A stretch of DNA of 11,123 nucleotides from Lachnospiraceae bacterium (GCA_021200345.1 JAJQGR010000098.1:887-12009); one strand, 5' to 3'; counted from the first letter of the stretch, positions 1-6,768 are shown. Notes: a model not told the origin generated them from the letters alone. Translations and numbers: made by a program.

Positions 1-43
1 ACATAATTTTCAAAATCTCTCAAGAAAAATCGAAGAATGGCGA

Positions 44-72
44 TTGAAAATGTACCTGTTTTATAGTAAAAT
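44..72 (+). promoter_or_regulatory. Putative sigma-A promoter of the FucI-like gene
   Basis: A TTGAAA hexamer at 44-49 is followed, after exactly 17 bases, by TAAAAT at 67-72, close to the TTGACA-N17-TATAAT consensus. Transcription would start near base 79, about 40 bases before the start codon. An 8-bp perfect inverted repeat (6-13 with 44-51, ATTTTCAA/TTGAAAAT) has its right arm over the -35 hexamer and could be an operator. It could also be chance in AT-rich DNA. Confidence 0.5.
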
Positions 73-119
73 TCCTTTGTACGTATTTTGTATATTCAAA
101 TATAGGGAGGATTTGCAAT

Positions 120-1595
120 ATGATGAATATTCCGAAGGTAAAGCTTGGCATTGTGGCAGTCAGCCGGGATTGCTTTCCTATGTCGCTGTCGGAAAGACGT
201 CGCAAAGCGGTAGTAGAGAGCTATCGGGCGCAGTACGGTGACATCTATGAATGCCCGGTGTGCATCGAGAATGAGCTTCACATGAGAAAAGCATTGGCGG
301 ATATCCAGGCCGCGGGCGTTAACGCGCTGGTGCTGTATCTGGGTAATTTCGGGCCGGAGTCCAGTGAGACACTGCTGATCAAGGAGTTTGCCGGTCCGGC
401 CATGGTAGTTGCCGCGGCGGAGGAGACCGGGGAAGATCTGATTGACGGAAGAGGCGACGCTTACTGCGGGATGCTGAACTTCAGTTACAACTTAAAGCTT
501 CGCAATTTAAAAGCCTACATACCTGAGTATCCGGTGGGAACCGCCGATGAGTGCGCGCAGATGATTTCCGAGTTTGAGCCCATCGCCAGAGCAATCATCG
601 GACTGAATCATTTAAAGATCATTACCTTCGGCCCCCGTCCTCAGGATTTTCTGGCCTGCAATGCTCCCATCAAACAACTGTACAACGTGGGTGCGGAAAT
701 TCAGGAGAATTCCGAGCTGGATTTGTTTGAAGCTTTCCATAAACACGCGGGTGATTCCAGAATTCCCCAGGTGGCTGCGGATATGGCCAAGGAGCTTGGC
801 AGCGGGAACCGGATTCCGGATGTGTTGGAGAAACTGGCACAGTATGAGCTGACCCTGCTTGACTGGGTGGAGGCCAATAAGGGAAGCCGTGATTGTGTAG
901 CCATCGCCGGCAAATGCTGGCCCGCGTTTCAGACACAGTTTCATTTTGTACCCTGCTATGTGAACAGCCGTCTGACCGGAAGAGGCATCCCGGTATCCTG
1001 TGAGGTGGATATCTACGGAGCGCTGAGCGAGTTTATCGGTACCGTCGTCAGTCAGGACGCGGTTACTCTCCTTGACATCAACAATTCTGTGCCGTCTGAC
1101 CTTTATAAGAGCGACATTGAGGGGAAGTATCCATACACCATCAGGGATACTTTCATGGGCTTTCACTGCGGCAACACGCCGTCCTGCAAACTTTCCTCCT
1201 GCAATATGAATTTCCAGCGTATCATGGCCAGATCCCTGGGCAAGGATGTGGCGAAGGGCACGCTGGAGGGTGATATCGTTCCCGGCGACATCACATTCTA
1301 TCGTCTGCAGTCTACCGCGGCCGCGAAGCTTCGCGCTTACATCGCGCAGGGCGAGGTCCTGCCGGTGGCAACCAGATCCTTCGGCGGCATTGGTATTTTT
1401 GCCATTCCTGAGATGGGACGTTTTTACCGCCATGTGCTGATTGAGAAGAATTATCCTCATCACGGGGCTGTGGCGTTCGGTCATTATGGCAGAACTCTGT
1501 ACGAAGTGTTTAAGTACATTGGAGTGGATGTTTCTGAGATTGATTACAATCAGCCCAGGGGGGTCAGATATCCCACGGAAAATCCCTTTGCATAG
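120..1595 (+). CDS. L-fucose/L-arabinose isomerase family protein (FucI-like)
   Basis: This 491-residue cytoplasmic protein resembles the clostridial 'L-fucose isomerase-like' branch of the FucI/AraA superfamily, metal-dependent enzymes that interconvert aldoses and ketoses. FucI uses a Glu, an Asp and a His to bind Mn2+. Plausible counterparts here are E295 in the CEVDIYGA segment, D319 in LLDINN and a His in the C-terminal part (H349 in GFHCGNTP, H447/H448 or H455). These assignments are by motif resemblance, not alignment. The length is between AraA (about 500) and FucI (about 590), so it is not a classical FucI and the sugar is unknown. Two ATG codons are adjacent (120 and 123). GGGAGG at 105-110 lies 9 bases before the first, which is therefore chosen. 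No sugar transporter, kinase or aldolase gene lies next to it, so context does not identify the substrate. No clear terminator follows. Confidence 0.8.
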   Translation: MMNIPKVKLGIVAVSRDCFPMSLSERRRKAVVESYRAQYGDIYECPVCIENELHMRKALADIQAAGVNALVLYLGNFGPESSETLLIKEFAGPAMVVAAAEETGEDLIDGRGDAYCGMLNFSYNLKLRNLKAYIPEYPVGTADECAQMISEFEPIARAIIGLNHLKIITFGPRPQDFLACNAPIKQLYNVGAEIQENSELDLFEAFHKHAGDSRIPQVAADMAKELGSGNRIPDVLEKLAQYELTLLDWVEANKGSRDCVAIAGKCWPAFQTQFHFVPCYVNSRLTGRGIPVSCEVDIYGALSEFIGTVVSQDAVTLLDINNSVPSDLYKSDIEGKYPYTIRDTFMGFHCGNTPSCKLSSCNMNFQRIMARSLGKDVAKGTLEGDIVPGDITFYRLQSTAAAKLRAYIAQGEVLPVATRSFGGIGIFAIPEMGRFYRHVLIEKNYPHHGAVAFGHYGRTLYEVFKYIGVDVSEIDYNQPRGVRYPTENPFA

Positions 1596-1627
1596 GAGAG
1601 GACCCTTTGGATAAAAATGATTTGTGA

Positions 1628-1658
1628 CTTTGTTTTCAGATATTTTTTGAAAAGAAAG
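1628..1658. other. Imperfect AT-rich inverted repeat after the isomerase gene
   Basis: CTTTGTTTTCA at 1628-1638 pairs with TGAAAAGAAAG at 1648-1658 with one G/G mismatch. It lies 30 bases after the isomerase stop codon. It is the only hairpin I see that might end that transcript, but the stem is AT-rich and no uridine run follows, so it is a poor intrinsic terminator. Confidence 0.25.
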
Positions 1659-1661
1659 ACC

Positions 1662-1689
1662 TTGAAAAAACACAAAGATGTGTTATCAT
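1662..1689 (+). promoter_or_regulatory. Putative extended -10 promoter of the foldase gene
   Basis: TTGAAA at 1662-1667 and TATCAT at 1684-1689 are 16 bases apart, and a TG at 1681-1682 placed one base before the -10 hexamer gives an extended -10 element. The start of transcription would be about base 1696, leaving a leader of about 147 bases before the foldase ATG. Confidence 0.55.
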
Positions 1690-1695
1690 AGTATG

Positions 1696-1827
1696 AGCGG
1701 CGTTCTGGCTCATGGCTGGTTGGCAGTCATGAGCCAAAATGCGGTTTGGCGCTCTGTATGGACTTGATGATACAGAGCAGCTGAGAAAATTCTGCGGACT
1801 GGCCGCTAGTCAGGTCAGGCCCGCGTG
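1696..1827 (+). ncRNA. Structured 5' leader with three stem-loops, candidate cis-regulatory RNA
   Basis: Between the predicted promoter and the foldase gene lie three stem-loops. The first pairs 1706-1718 with 1724-1736 (13 bp, one G-U pair, 5-nt loop GTTGG). The second pairs GCTCTGTAT at 1751-1759 with ATACAGAGC at 1770-1778 (9 bp, 10-nt loop). The third pairs CTGCGG at 1792-1797 with CCGCTAG at 1803-1809 (one bulged T). Competing pairings exist: GCCAAA 1733-1738 with TTTGGC 1745-1750 would open the base of stem 1, and GAGCG 1695-1699 with CGCTC 1750-1754 would open stem 2. None of the stems is followed by a uridine run, so this is not a standard terminator/antiterminator. I do not recognise a known riboswitch class. 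That the structure is functional is inference. Confidence 0.4.
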
Positions 1828-1834
1828 AAAGAGG
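1828..1834 (+). promoter_or_regulatory. Ribosome-binding site that sets the foldase start at 1843
   Basis: AAAGAGG at 1828-1834 lies 8 bases before the ATG at 1843. An in-frame GTG at 1825 would begin before this site and has no good site of its own, so 1843 is the preferred start. Confidence 0.65.
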
Positions 1835-1842
1835 TTCATTCA

Positions 1843-3012
1843 ATGGGAAAAAAAGAAAAGAAAACTTCTGAGGTGACTGAAGAAAAGAAGGTCGTAACCA
1901 GATATGACCGTAAAATGGAAGAGAGAAAGAAGGCCGAGGAGAAAGCAAAGCGTGATGAGAAGCGGTTTCGAATTGGAAGCATCATCGTTGCAGTATTGGT
2001 GGTGGTCTTTCTTGCCTACAGTGTGATCAGACCCATCGTGGTGCGGTATGCCGCCACACATGACGTCTATATTACGATAGGCGATTATGAGTTCACGCAG
2101 CAGGAGCTTGATTTTTACACATATACGGAGTACAGTGAGTGGCTGGACAGCTACGGTACTTATGCGACTCTGTTTGGCCTGGACACCAGCACGGATATCT
2201 CTAAGCAGGAGTATACAGATGACATGACCTGGAAAGACTACTTTGAGCTGGAAGCGGCGGATACCCTGGTTCTGTATGTGGCCCTGACAGATGCGGCGAA
2301 GGATGCCGGTTTTGAGTACGAGACGGATACCTATTATGATTCCTTTGTGGAGTCTGTTGAGGAAGCGGCACAGGAGAATGATATGACCGTTGCCGCCTAT
2401 TATAAGGCAGCGTATGGTCAGTACGCCACAGCTGAAGTGATTGAGGAGCAGATCCGTTTCTGCACCTACGCGTCCGGATATTATGATGAGATTTATGCGG
2501 GGATTGAAGTGACTGACGCGGAGATTGTGGAGGAGTATCAGGCGGATCCTTCCGCGTATGATTATGTGGATTATCGTGCCTTTGCTCTTTCAGCGGAGTT
2601 TGAGGATGACGCGGATGAGGATACCATCGCGGCAGCCATGGAGGAGACAAAAGCACTGGTGGAGGAGTTTGTGGAGCGCCTGAACGCGGGAGAGGATTTC
2701 AACGAGCTCTGCCTGGAGTACTGCGATGAGGATTATGTCTCCAATTATGAGGATGATGGCTCTCTGTCGGAGGGACTCCGCTACAGCGAGGTTTCCACAA
2801 TTTACGCGGACTGGCTTTTTGATGACAGCAGGGAATCCGGGGACGTGGAAATCTTTGAGGATGAGGACAGCCATTATTACGCCGTCGCCATGTTTATGAA
2901 CCGTTATTATGATACAGAGATCAATGATGAAATCTATGATAACCTGTTTGATGAAAAGCTTAGCGCGTACATGGAAGAACTGATCGCGGATTACAGCTAC
3001 ACTTTCTCCTGA
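1843..3012 (+). CDS. Membrane-anchored SurA/PrsA-like foldase with degenerate parvulin region
   Basis: A 389-residue protein. It has a highly charged cytoplasmic N-terminus (about residues 1-43, Lys/Glu-rich), one membrane segment (about 44-63), and a long, strongly acidic, Tyr-rich extracytoplasmic domain. The layout resembles PrsA/SurA-type chaperones that help secreted proteins fold outside the membrane. The first part after the membrane resembles a SurA N-terminal helical domain. Further on, a segment with VERLNAGEDFNELCLEYC closely recalls the parvulin pattern (long helix, then 'AGxDFxxLAxxYS'). The RHIL-type strand before it reads YRAFAL, and the 'GYHI' end reads SHYYAVAM, so the usual catalytic histidines are not evident and PPIase activity is doubtful. 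Unlike PrsA there is no lipobox cysteine; the anchor is an uncleaved signal. It is preceded by its own promoter and structured leader. The family assignment is by pattern and is moderate. Confidence 0.65.
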   Translation: MGKKEKKTSEVTEEKKVVTRYDRKMEERKKAEEKAKRDEKRFRIGSIIVAVLVVVFLAYSVIRPIVVRYAATHDVYITIGDYEFTQQELDFYTYTEYSEWLDSYGTYATLFGLDTSTDISKQEYTDDMTWKDYFELEAADTLVLYVALTDAAKDAGFEYETDTYYDSFVESVEEAAQENDMTVAAYYKAAYGQYATAEVIEEQIRFCTYASGYYDEIYAGIEVTDAEIVEEYQADPSAYDYVDYRAFALSAEFEDDADEDTIAAAMEETKALVEEFVERLNAGEDFNELCLEYCDEDYVSNYEDDGSLSEGLRYSEVSTIYADWLFDDSRESGDVEIFEDEDSHYYAVAMFMNRYYDTEINDEIYDNLFDEKLSAYMEELIADYSYTFS

Positions 3013-3020
3013 TAAAACAG

Positions 3021-3040
3021 GGAAACGTTTGACAGTTTCC
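3021..3040. terminator. Weak possible terminator hairpin after the foldase gene
   Basis: GGAAAC at 3021-3026 pairs with GTTTCC at 3035-3040, 8 bases after the foldase stop codon, followed only by TTTG. The 6-bp stem and short T tract make it weak. Read-through into the cardiolipin synthase gene is plausible. Confidence 0.3.
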
Positions 3041-3067
3041 TTTGATAAATAACCACAGCAAACCTGA

Positions 3068-3156
3068 GATAGATAACCGGTCGCCTGATACTGAAAACAT
3101 GGAAAACCGAAATGGAATGACCATTGGATTTTCAAAGAGGAGACTGGTTATCTATT
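3068..3156 (+). repeat. 15-bp long-range inverted repeat enclosing a second stem, before cardiolipin synthase
   Basis: Bases 3068-3082 pair with 3142-3156 over 15 consecutive positions, of which two are G-U pairs; the core TAGATAACC/GGTTATCTA is perfect. Inside the 59-base loop, AATGG 3111-3115 pairs with CCATT 3121-3125. That stem stacks on GAAAACC 3102-3108 with the segment 3126-3133 (one bulged A). The result would be a long two-part stem ending 17 bases before the GGAG ribosome-binding site of the downstream gene. I recognise no known RNA family. It may be a structured leader, or an operator-type repeat in DNA. Confidence 0.4.
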
Positions 3157-3173
3157 CATTTTTCGCCCGGAAT

Positions 3174-3177
3174 GGAG
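3174..3177 (+). promoter_or_regulatory. Ribosome-binding site that sets the cardiolipin synthase start at 3186
   Basis: GGAG at 3174-3177 lies 8 bases before the ATG at 3186. The reading frame is open for 48 further codons upstream (to a TTG at 3042, with ATGs at 3099 and 3117), but none of these has a convincing ribosome-binding site, and the extra residues do not look like part of the family. Confidence 0.6.
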
Positions 3178-3185
3178 TGTACCTG

Positions 3186-4736
3186 ATGAGATTGCTGAAA
3201 GATATCAACTATAAAAAAGCGATCACCAACCGTATTGTGGTGACTGCGATCATGATCGTTCTGGAGTTTGCGCTGCTTATATTTCTGTTCTGGCATGTGC
3301 TGAGATATTCCACGGTGATCCTGTTCTTTTTTTATCTTCTGAGCAGTCTGTATGTGATTTATCTGGTCAGCAGCAAATCAGATCCGGCATTTCGCATCGG
3401 CTGGATTATTGTGATTCTGGTGCTGCCTCCGGTGGGGAGCCTGTTGTATCTGCTGTGGGGCGATAAAAGACCGGCGAAAAGACTTTCAGCTAAGATCAAT
3501 GCGCAGGATCAGGAAATATTTCCGCTCCTTGAGACGGATCCTGATGTGATTGAGCACTTGAAAGACTGTGACGAGAGAGAGGCCTCTACCCTTCGATATA
3601 TTCAGAACATTTCAGATTATCCGATTTATGAAAATACTAGGACAACATACTATTCCAGCGGGGAGGGCATCTATGAAGCCATGCTCTCAGATCTGAGGCA
3701 GGCCAGAGAATATATTTTTCTGGAAACCTTTATTTTGCATGAAGGAGAGATGTGGGGCACGATTCTGGAGATTCTGGTAGAGAAGGCGAAAGCCGGTCTG
3801 GATATCAGAATCATGTATGATGATATGGGGTCGGTTTCTCTGCTGCCTTTCAATTATTATAAAGACCTGGAAGCTCTGGATCCTCATATCAGATGCGTCT
3901 CCTTTAACCGCGTGGTGCCGTTCCTGGCGATGGTCATGAATAACAGGGATCACCGTAAGATTGTGGTGATAGACGGCAAGGTAGGATATACCGGCGGCAA
4001 TAATATGTCAGATGAGTATATTAACAAAGTGGTTCGCTTTGGGCATTGGAAAGACAGCGGCGTTCGTCTGGAGGGGGCGGCGGTGGACAATCTGACGGCA
4101 ATGTTTATGGAGTTGTGGAATGCAAGCGGAGGGGAGAAGCTGAAGCCGGCAAAATATCTGAGGTGTGACCATGCTCTCATATCAGAACCGGACGGCTACG
4201 TGCTTCCCTACGGAGACAGCCCGTTGAACGATATTCGTGTAGGGGAGGATGCATATCTTGAGATTATCAATTGTGCTACAGACTACCTGTATATTATGAC
4301 GCCATACCTGATTCCCAGCGCGGAAGTGGGGCACGCTCTGTGCCGGGCAGCCAAACGGGGGGTGGATGTGCGGATAGCCACGCCGGGAATCCCGGATAAA
4401 AAGGTGGTATTTCGCCTGACCCGTTCCAATTACCGGAGCCTGATGCAGGCAGGAGTCAAAATTTATGAGTACACACCGGGCTTCCTTCACTGCAAGTCCT
4501 TTGTCAGTGACGATAAGACAGCTATTGTGGGAACCATCAATGTGGATTACCGCAGCCTGTATCTGCATTTTGAATGCGGGGTATGGATGTATCGGTGCCG
4601 GGCTCTCTTTGATGTAAAAGCGGACACGCTGGATGTGATGGAGAAAGGGCATCTGGTGCAGCCTCAGGAGTTGACGCACACAAGAATGGGAAAGCTGCTG
4701 GACGGTCTGCTGAATGTGATGGCTCCGCTGATGTGA
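3186..4736 (+). CDS. cls: Cardiolipin synthase (phospholipase D superfamily)
   Basis: A membrane protein of 516 residues, the usual size for bacterial cardiolipin synthases, which condense two phosphatidylglycerols into cardiolipin and glycerol. The N-terminal PLDc_N region has hydrophobic segments at about residues 16-38, 42-62 and 70-90, with the typical LPPVGSLLYLLWG ending. Two catalytic HxKxxxxD motifs follow: H256-K258-D263 in DHRKIVVIDG, with the downstream GGNN, and H435-K437-D442 in HCKSFVSDD, with the downstream GTINVDYRS. Both HKD sites are intact, so the enzyme should be active. The start is set by GGAG at 3174-3177; an upstream in-frame extension is possible but unsupported. The gene follows the foldase after a 173-base structured spacer and precedes greA by 62 bases. 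Several such genes often occur in one clostridial genome, so which paralogue this is cannot be told from the window. Confidence 0.93.
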   Translation: MRLLKDINYKKAITNRIVVTAIMIVLEFALLIFLFWHVLRYSTVILFFFYLLSSLYVIYLVSSKSDPAFRIGWIIVILVLPPVGSLLYLLWGDKRPAKRLSAKINAQDQEIFPLLETDPDVIEHLKDCDEREASTLRYIQNISDYPIYENTRTTYYSSGEGIYEAMLSDLRQAREYIFLETFILHEGEMWGTILEILVEKAKAGLDIRIMYDDMGSVSLLPFNYYKDLEALDPHIRCVSFNRVVPFLAMVMNNRDHRKIVVIDGKVGYTGGNNMSDEYINKVVRFGHWKDSGVRLEGAAVDNLTAMFMELWNASGGEKLKPAKYLRCDHALISEPDGYVLPYGDSPLNDIRVGEDAYLEIINCATDYLYIMTPYLIPSAEVGHALCRAAKRGVDVRIATPGIPDKKVVFRLTRSNYRSLMQAGVKIYEYTPGFLHCKSFVSDDKTAIVGTINVDYRSLYLHFECGVWMYRCRALFDVKADTLDVMEKGHLVQPQELTHTRMGKLLDGLLNVMAPLM

Positions 4737-4744
4737 TTTGGAAA

Positions 4745-4776
4745 GCGCAAAGTGCAGCATTTCTGTACTCTGGCGC
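4745..4776 (+). other. Intercistronic hairpin between cardiolipin synthase and greA
   Basis: AGTGCAG at 4751-4757 pairs with CTGTACT at 4763-4769 (one G-U pair, 5-base loop). An outer GCGC/GCGC stem pairs 4745-4748 with 4773-4776. No T run follows, so it is not an intrinsic terminator. It could be an RNA-processing or stabilising element between two co-transcribed genes. Confidence 0.35.
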
Positions 4777-4798
4777 ATGATAGAGGAAAGGAAATGAA

Positions 4799-5302
4799 AT
4801 GTCAGAAAAATTAACGCAAAAAGATATTGACCGCATTCAGGCGGAAATAGAAGAGCGCAGGCTGGTGGAGCGTCCAAGGCTTCTGGAGGCGGTGAAAGAG
4901 GCCAGAGCCCAGGGAGATTTGAGTGAAAATTTTGAGTACACAGCCGCCAAGCGGGAGAAAAACCGCAATGAAAGTCGGATCCGTTACCTGGAAAGAGTGC
5001 TGAAAAACGCCAGTATTGTAAAGGATCATGCCAGAGAGGATGAGGTTGGCATTGAAAAGACGGTTCGTGTTATGTTTGAGGATGACGGCAGCGAGGAAGA
5101 ATATCGTATTGTAACTCCCATTCGCTGCAATTCCTTGGAGAATAAGATCAGCATTGAATCTCCCATTGGCAAGGCTTTGATGGGACATAAAGCGGGGGAC
5201 AGTGTGGAGGTGGCACTGCCCAATGGCGGGGTCAGTGTTCTGAGAGTCCTGTCCATTGCCAATACTGTGGATGATGGAACGGACAGACTGAGAAGCTATT
5301 AA
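4799..5302 (+). CDS. greA: Transcription elongation factor GreA-type
   Basis: A 167-residue cytoplasmic protein of the GreA/GreB family. It enters the RNA polymerase secondary channel and stimulates cleavage of backtracked transcripts. Residues 1 to about 75 form the N-terminal coiled coil. Its tip carries GDLSENFEY with the acidic pair D40 and E43, matching the catalytic Asp41/Glu44 of E. coli GreA. Residues from about 80 form the FKBP-like domain, with the conserved IGKALMGHKAGDSVEV segment near the end. A tail of about ten residues after the usual end makes it slightly longer than the typical 158. The start has AAAGGA at 4787-4792, 6 bases upstream. No strong promoter was found in the 62 bases after cls, so co-transcription with it is plausible. 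The gene is ended by a strong terminator. Confidence 0.92.
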   Translation: MSEKLTQKDIDRIQAEIEERRLVERPRLLEAVKEARAQGDLSENFEYTAAKREKNRNESRIRYLERVLKNASIVKDHAREDEVGIEKTVRVMFEDDGSEEEYRIVTPIRCNSLENKISIESPIGKALMGHKAGDSVEVALPNGGVSVLRVLSIANTVDDGTDRLRSY

Positions 5303-5308
5303 TGAATC

Positions 5309-5350
5309 GCAAAACAGCGTCTTGCGGATGGCAGGCGCTGTTTTGCTGTT
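5309..5350 (+). terminator. Rho-independent terminator of greA
   Basis: An 11-bp perfect stem, GCAAAACAGCG at 5309-5319 with CGCTGTTTTGC at 5336-5346, starts 7 bases after the greA stop codon. T-rich sequence follows (TGTTTATATTGCTTTTATTT). The A-run and T-run at the stem base are typical. In the other direction the stem is followed by GATTCATTAATA, so it is a poor terminator for the convergent AspRS gene. Confidence 0.85.
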
Positions 5351-5397
5351 TATATTGCTTTTATTTACCTTGAAAGAGCTGTAATTTTTGAAATGAA

Positions 5398-6732
5398 TTA
5401 CGGTGTCAGCCTGTTGGGACCACGGAATAAGAACATGGCATCCTTGATGCCCAGATCCAATAACAGCATGGTCATGCGGTCCACACCCAGACCAAAGCCT
5501 CCGTGAGGCGGGCAGCCGTATTTGAAGAATTCCAGGTAGAATTTGATATCTTCTCCCAGTCCCTTTTCCTCGGCCTGCTTTTTCAGAATTTCATAACGGT
5601 GTTCTCTCTGGGCTCCGGTGGTGATTTCCACGCCGCGCCATACCAGATCGTAACCCATGGGGATACCGTTTTCATCTCTCATATGATAGAAAGCCCGCTT
5701 TTCAGGGCCAAAACCGGTCACAAACAAAAATTCATGGCCATATTTTTCCTGAACCCATTTGTAGCTGAGCTGCTCAGCTTCGGTGGTCATATCGTTCTTT
5801 TCACTTTCGTCTACTACATAGCCGTAATTTTTCTCCAGCTCCTCATAGAGAGTGTGAAGGTCTACAGTGGGGAAAGGAAGAGTAGGCACGATGACCTCTT
5901 TGCCAAAGGCTTCTTTGATCTGATCGCCGTATTTTTCCTTTACTTCCTGAAGCATATGGGTCAAAAGCTCCGCTTCCTGATCCATCACATCCTGATAAGA
6001 GTTGATATAGCTGAATTCCAGGTCAAAGCCGGTAAACTCGGTGGTGTGGCGGTTGGTATATGATTTCTCTGCACGGAAGACCGGACCCACTTCGAAAATG
6101 CGTTCCAGTCCGCTGGCCATGGCCATCTGTTTATAAAACTGCGGGCTCTGAGCCAGATAAGCCGACCGGTCAAAATACTTGACCTCAAACACGTCCGCCC
6201 CGCTCTCAGAGGCGGCTCCGATCAGCTTGGGAGTATGAATTTCCACAAAGTTGTGGTCTAACAGGTACTGACGCATGGAATTTACCATCACCGTCTGCAC
6301 CTGGATCATCAGCTGATTTTCATCTGTGCGCAGATCAATCCAGCGATAGTCAATGCGCTGGTCAATGCTGGAGCGTTCCACTGCTTTTTTCTTTTTGGTG
6401 GCCGGAATGGCCTTGCGGGCGATGGGCAGGGCATCAGCGATGGATTCGATCCGAATATCCTCAGGAATGACCTCCGCTCCGCCCATTTTTACGTATTCGT
6501 TTGCCATTACGGTACCGGTGACGGAGATAACAGAATCCGGCGTCAGCTGAGCGATTGTGCCGCACAGATCAGGAAGCTTTTCTTTTTCCACGGTAATCTG
6601 AATTCTGCCGGTGATATCCTTTAAGACGATAAACGCCATATACTTGCTGTCCCGCAGATTGTCCACAAAGCCCTGCAGCAGCACCTGAGTGCCGGGGGTT
6701 TTGACTGCATCCGCAATGTAGGTTCTAGTCAT
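5398..6732 (-). CDS. aspS: Archaeal/eukaryotic-type aspartyl-tRNA synthetase, possibly non-discriminating
   Basis: A class IIb aminoacyl-tRNA synthetase of 444 residues that activates aspartate and charges tRNA. It is the compact archaeal-type AspRS (about 430-440), not the bacterial type (about 590 with a GAD domain). Residues 1 to about 95 form the OB-fold anticodon-binding domain. Motif 1 is around IHTPKL (165-170). Motif 2 includes FRAE (219-222) and RHTTEF (228-233). QSPQFYKQ (195-202) is the AspRS-type active-site segment, and motif 3 is GFGLGVDR (412-419), with Asp in place of the usual Glu. Bacterial proteins of this type commonly charge both tRNA-Asp and tRNA-Asn and work with the GatCAB amidotransferase; none is in the window. 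The Trp of discriminating archaeal enzymes appears to be replaced (D24). AsnRS is less likely. GGAGGG at 6739-6744 (complement) lies 6 bases from the start. Confidence 0.88.
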   Translation of the reverse strand: MTRTYIADAVKTPGTQVLLQGFVDNLRDSKYMAFIVLKDITGRIQITVEKEKLPDLCGTIAQLTPDSVISVTGTVMANEYVKMGGAEVIPEDIRIESIADALPIARKAIPATKKKKAVERSSIDQRIDYRWIDLRTDENQLMIQVQTVMVNSMRQYLLDHNFVEIHTPKLIGAASESGADVFEVKYFDRSAYLAQSPQFYKQMAMASGLERIFEVGPVFRAEKSYTNRHTTEFTGFDLEFSYINSYQDVMDQEAELLTHMLQEVKEKYGDQIKEAFGKEVIVPTLPFPTVDLHTLYEELEKNYGYVVDESEKNDMTTEAEQLSYKWVQEKYGHEFLFVTGFGPEKRAFYHMRDENGIPMGYDLVWRGVEITTGAQREHRYEILKKQAEEKGLGEDIKFYLEFFKYGCPPHGGFGLGVDRMTMLLLDLGIKDAMFLFRGPNRLTP

Positions 6733-6744
6733 TGTGTTCCCTCC

Positions 6745-6763
6745 ATAGTAAAATTTTCACTAT
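6745..6763 (-). promoter_or_regulatory. Hairpin touching the aspS ribosome-binding site
   Basis: On the minus strand ATAGTGAA and TTTTACTAT pair to an 8-bp stem (one G-U) that ends directly at the GGAGGG ribosome-binding site. The ACTAT/ATAGT unit occurs three times (6745-6749, 6759-6763, 6769-6773), so the middle copy can pair with either neighbour. The stem is AT-rich and could affect translation only modestly. Confidence 0.3.
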
Positions 6764-6768
6764 TCCTG

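Noticed and set aside
612..1673. Long minus-strand open frame opposite the isomerase gene (353 codons)
   Set aside because: It is antisense to a gene with clear family motifs; its translation is rich in His, Arg and Gln without domains, as expected of a shadow frame.
1693..1767. Possible 24-residue leader peptide with three Trp codons in the foldase leader
   Set aside because: Its ATG lies only 3 bases after the predicted -10 hexamer, so it would not be in the transcript, and there is no ribosome-binding site.
1811..1834. CAGGTCAGGCCCG resembling the conserved loop of bacterial SRP (4.5S) RNA
   Set aside because: The next conserved part (GGAAGGNAGCAGCC) is missing and no long enclosing helix of the right shape is present; the segment also runs into the foldase ribosome-binding site.
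2201..2656. Minus-strand 151-codon frame inside the foldase gene
   Set aside because: Its Pro/His/Arg/Ser-rich translation is the complement of acidic Asp/Glu/Tyr codons on the plus strand, so it is a compositional shadow.
3029..3034. Perfect TTGACA hexamer before the cardiolipin synthase gene
   Set aside because: No -10-like hexamer lies 15-19 bases downstream, and it falls within the loop and right arm of the small hairpin after the foldase gene.
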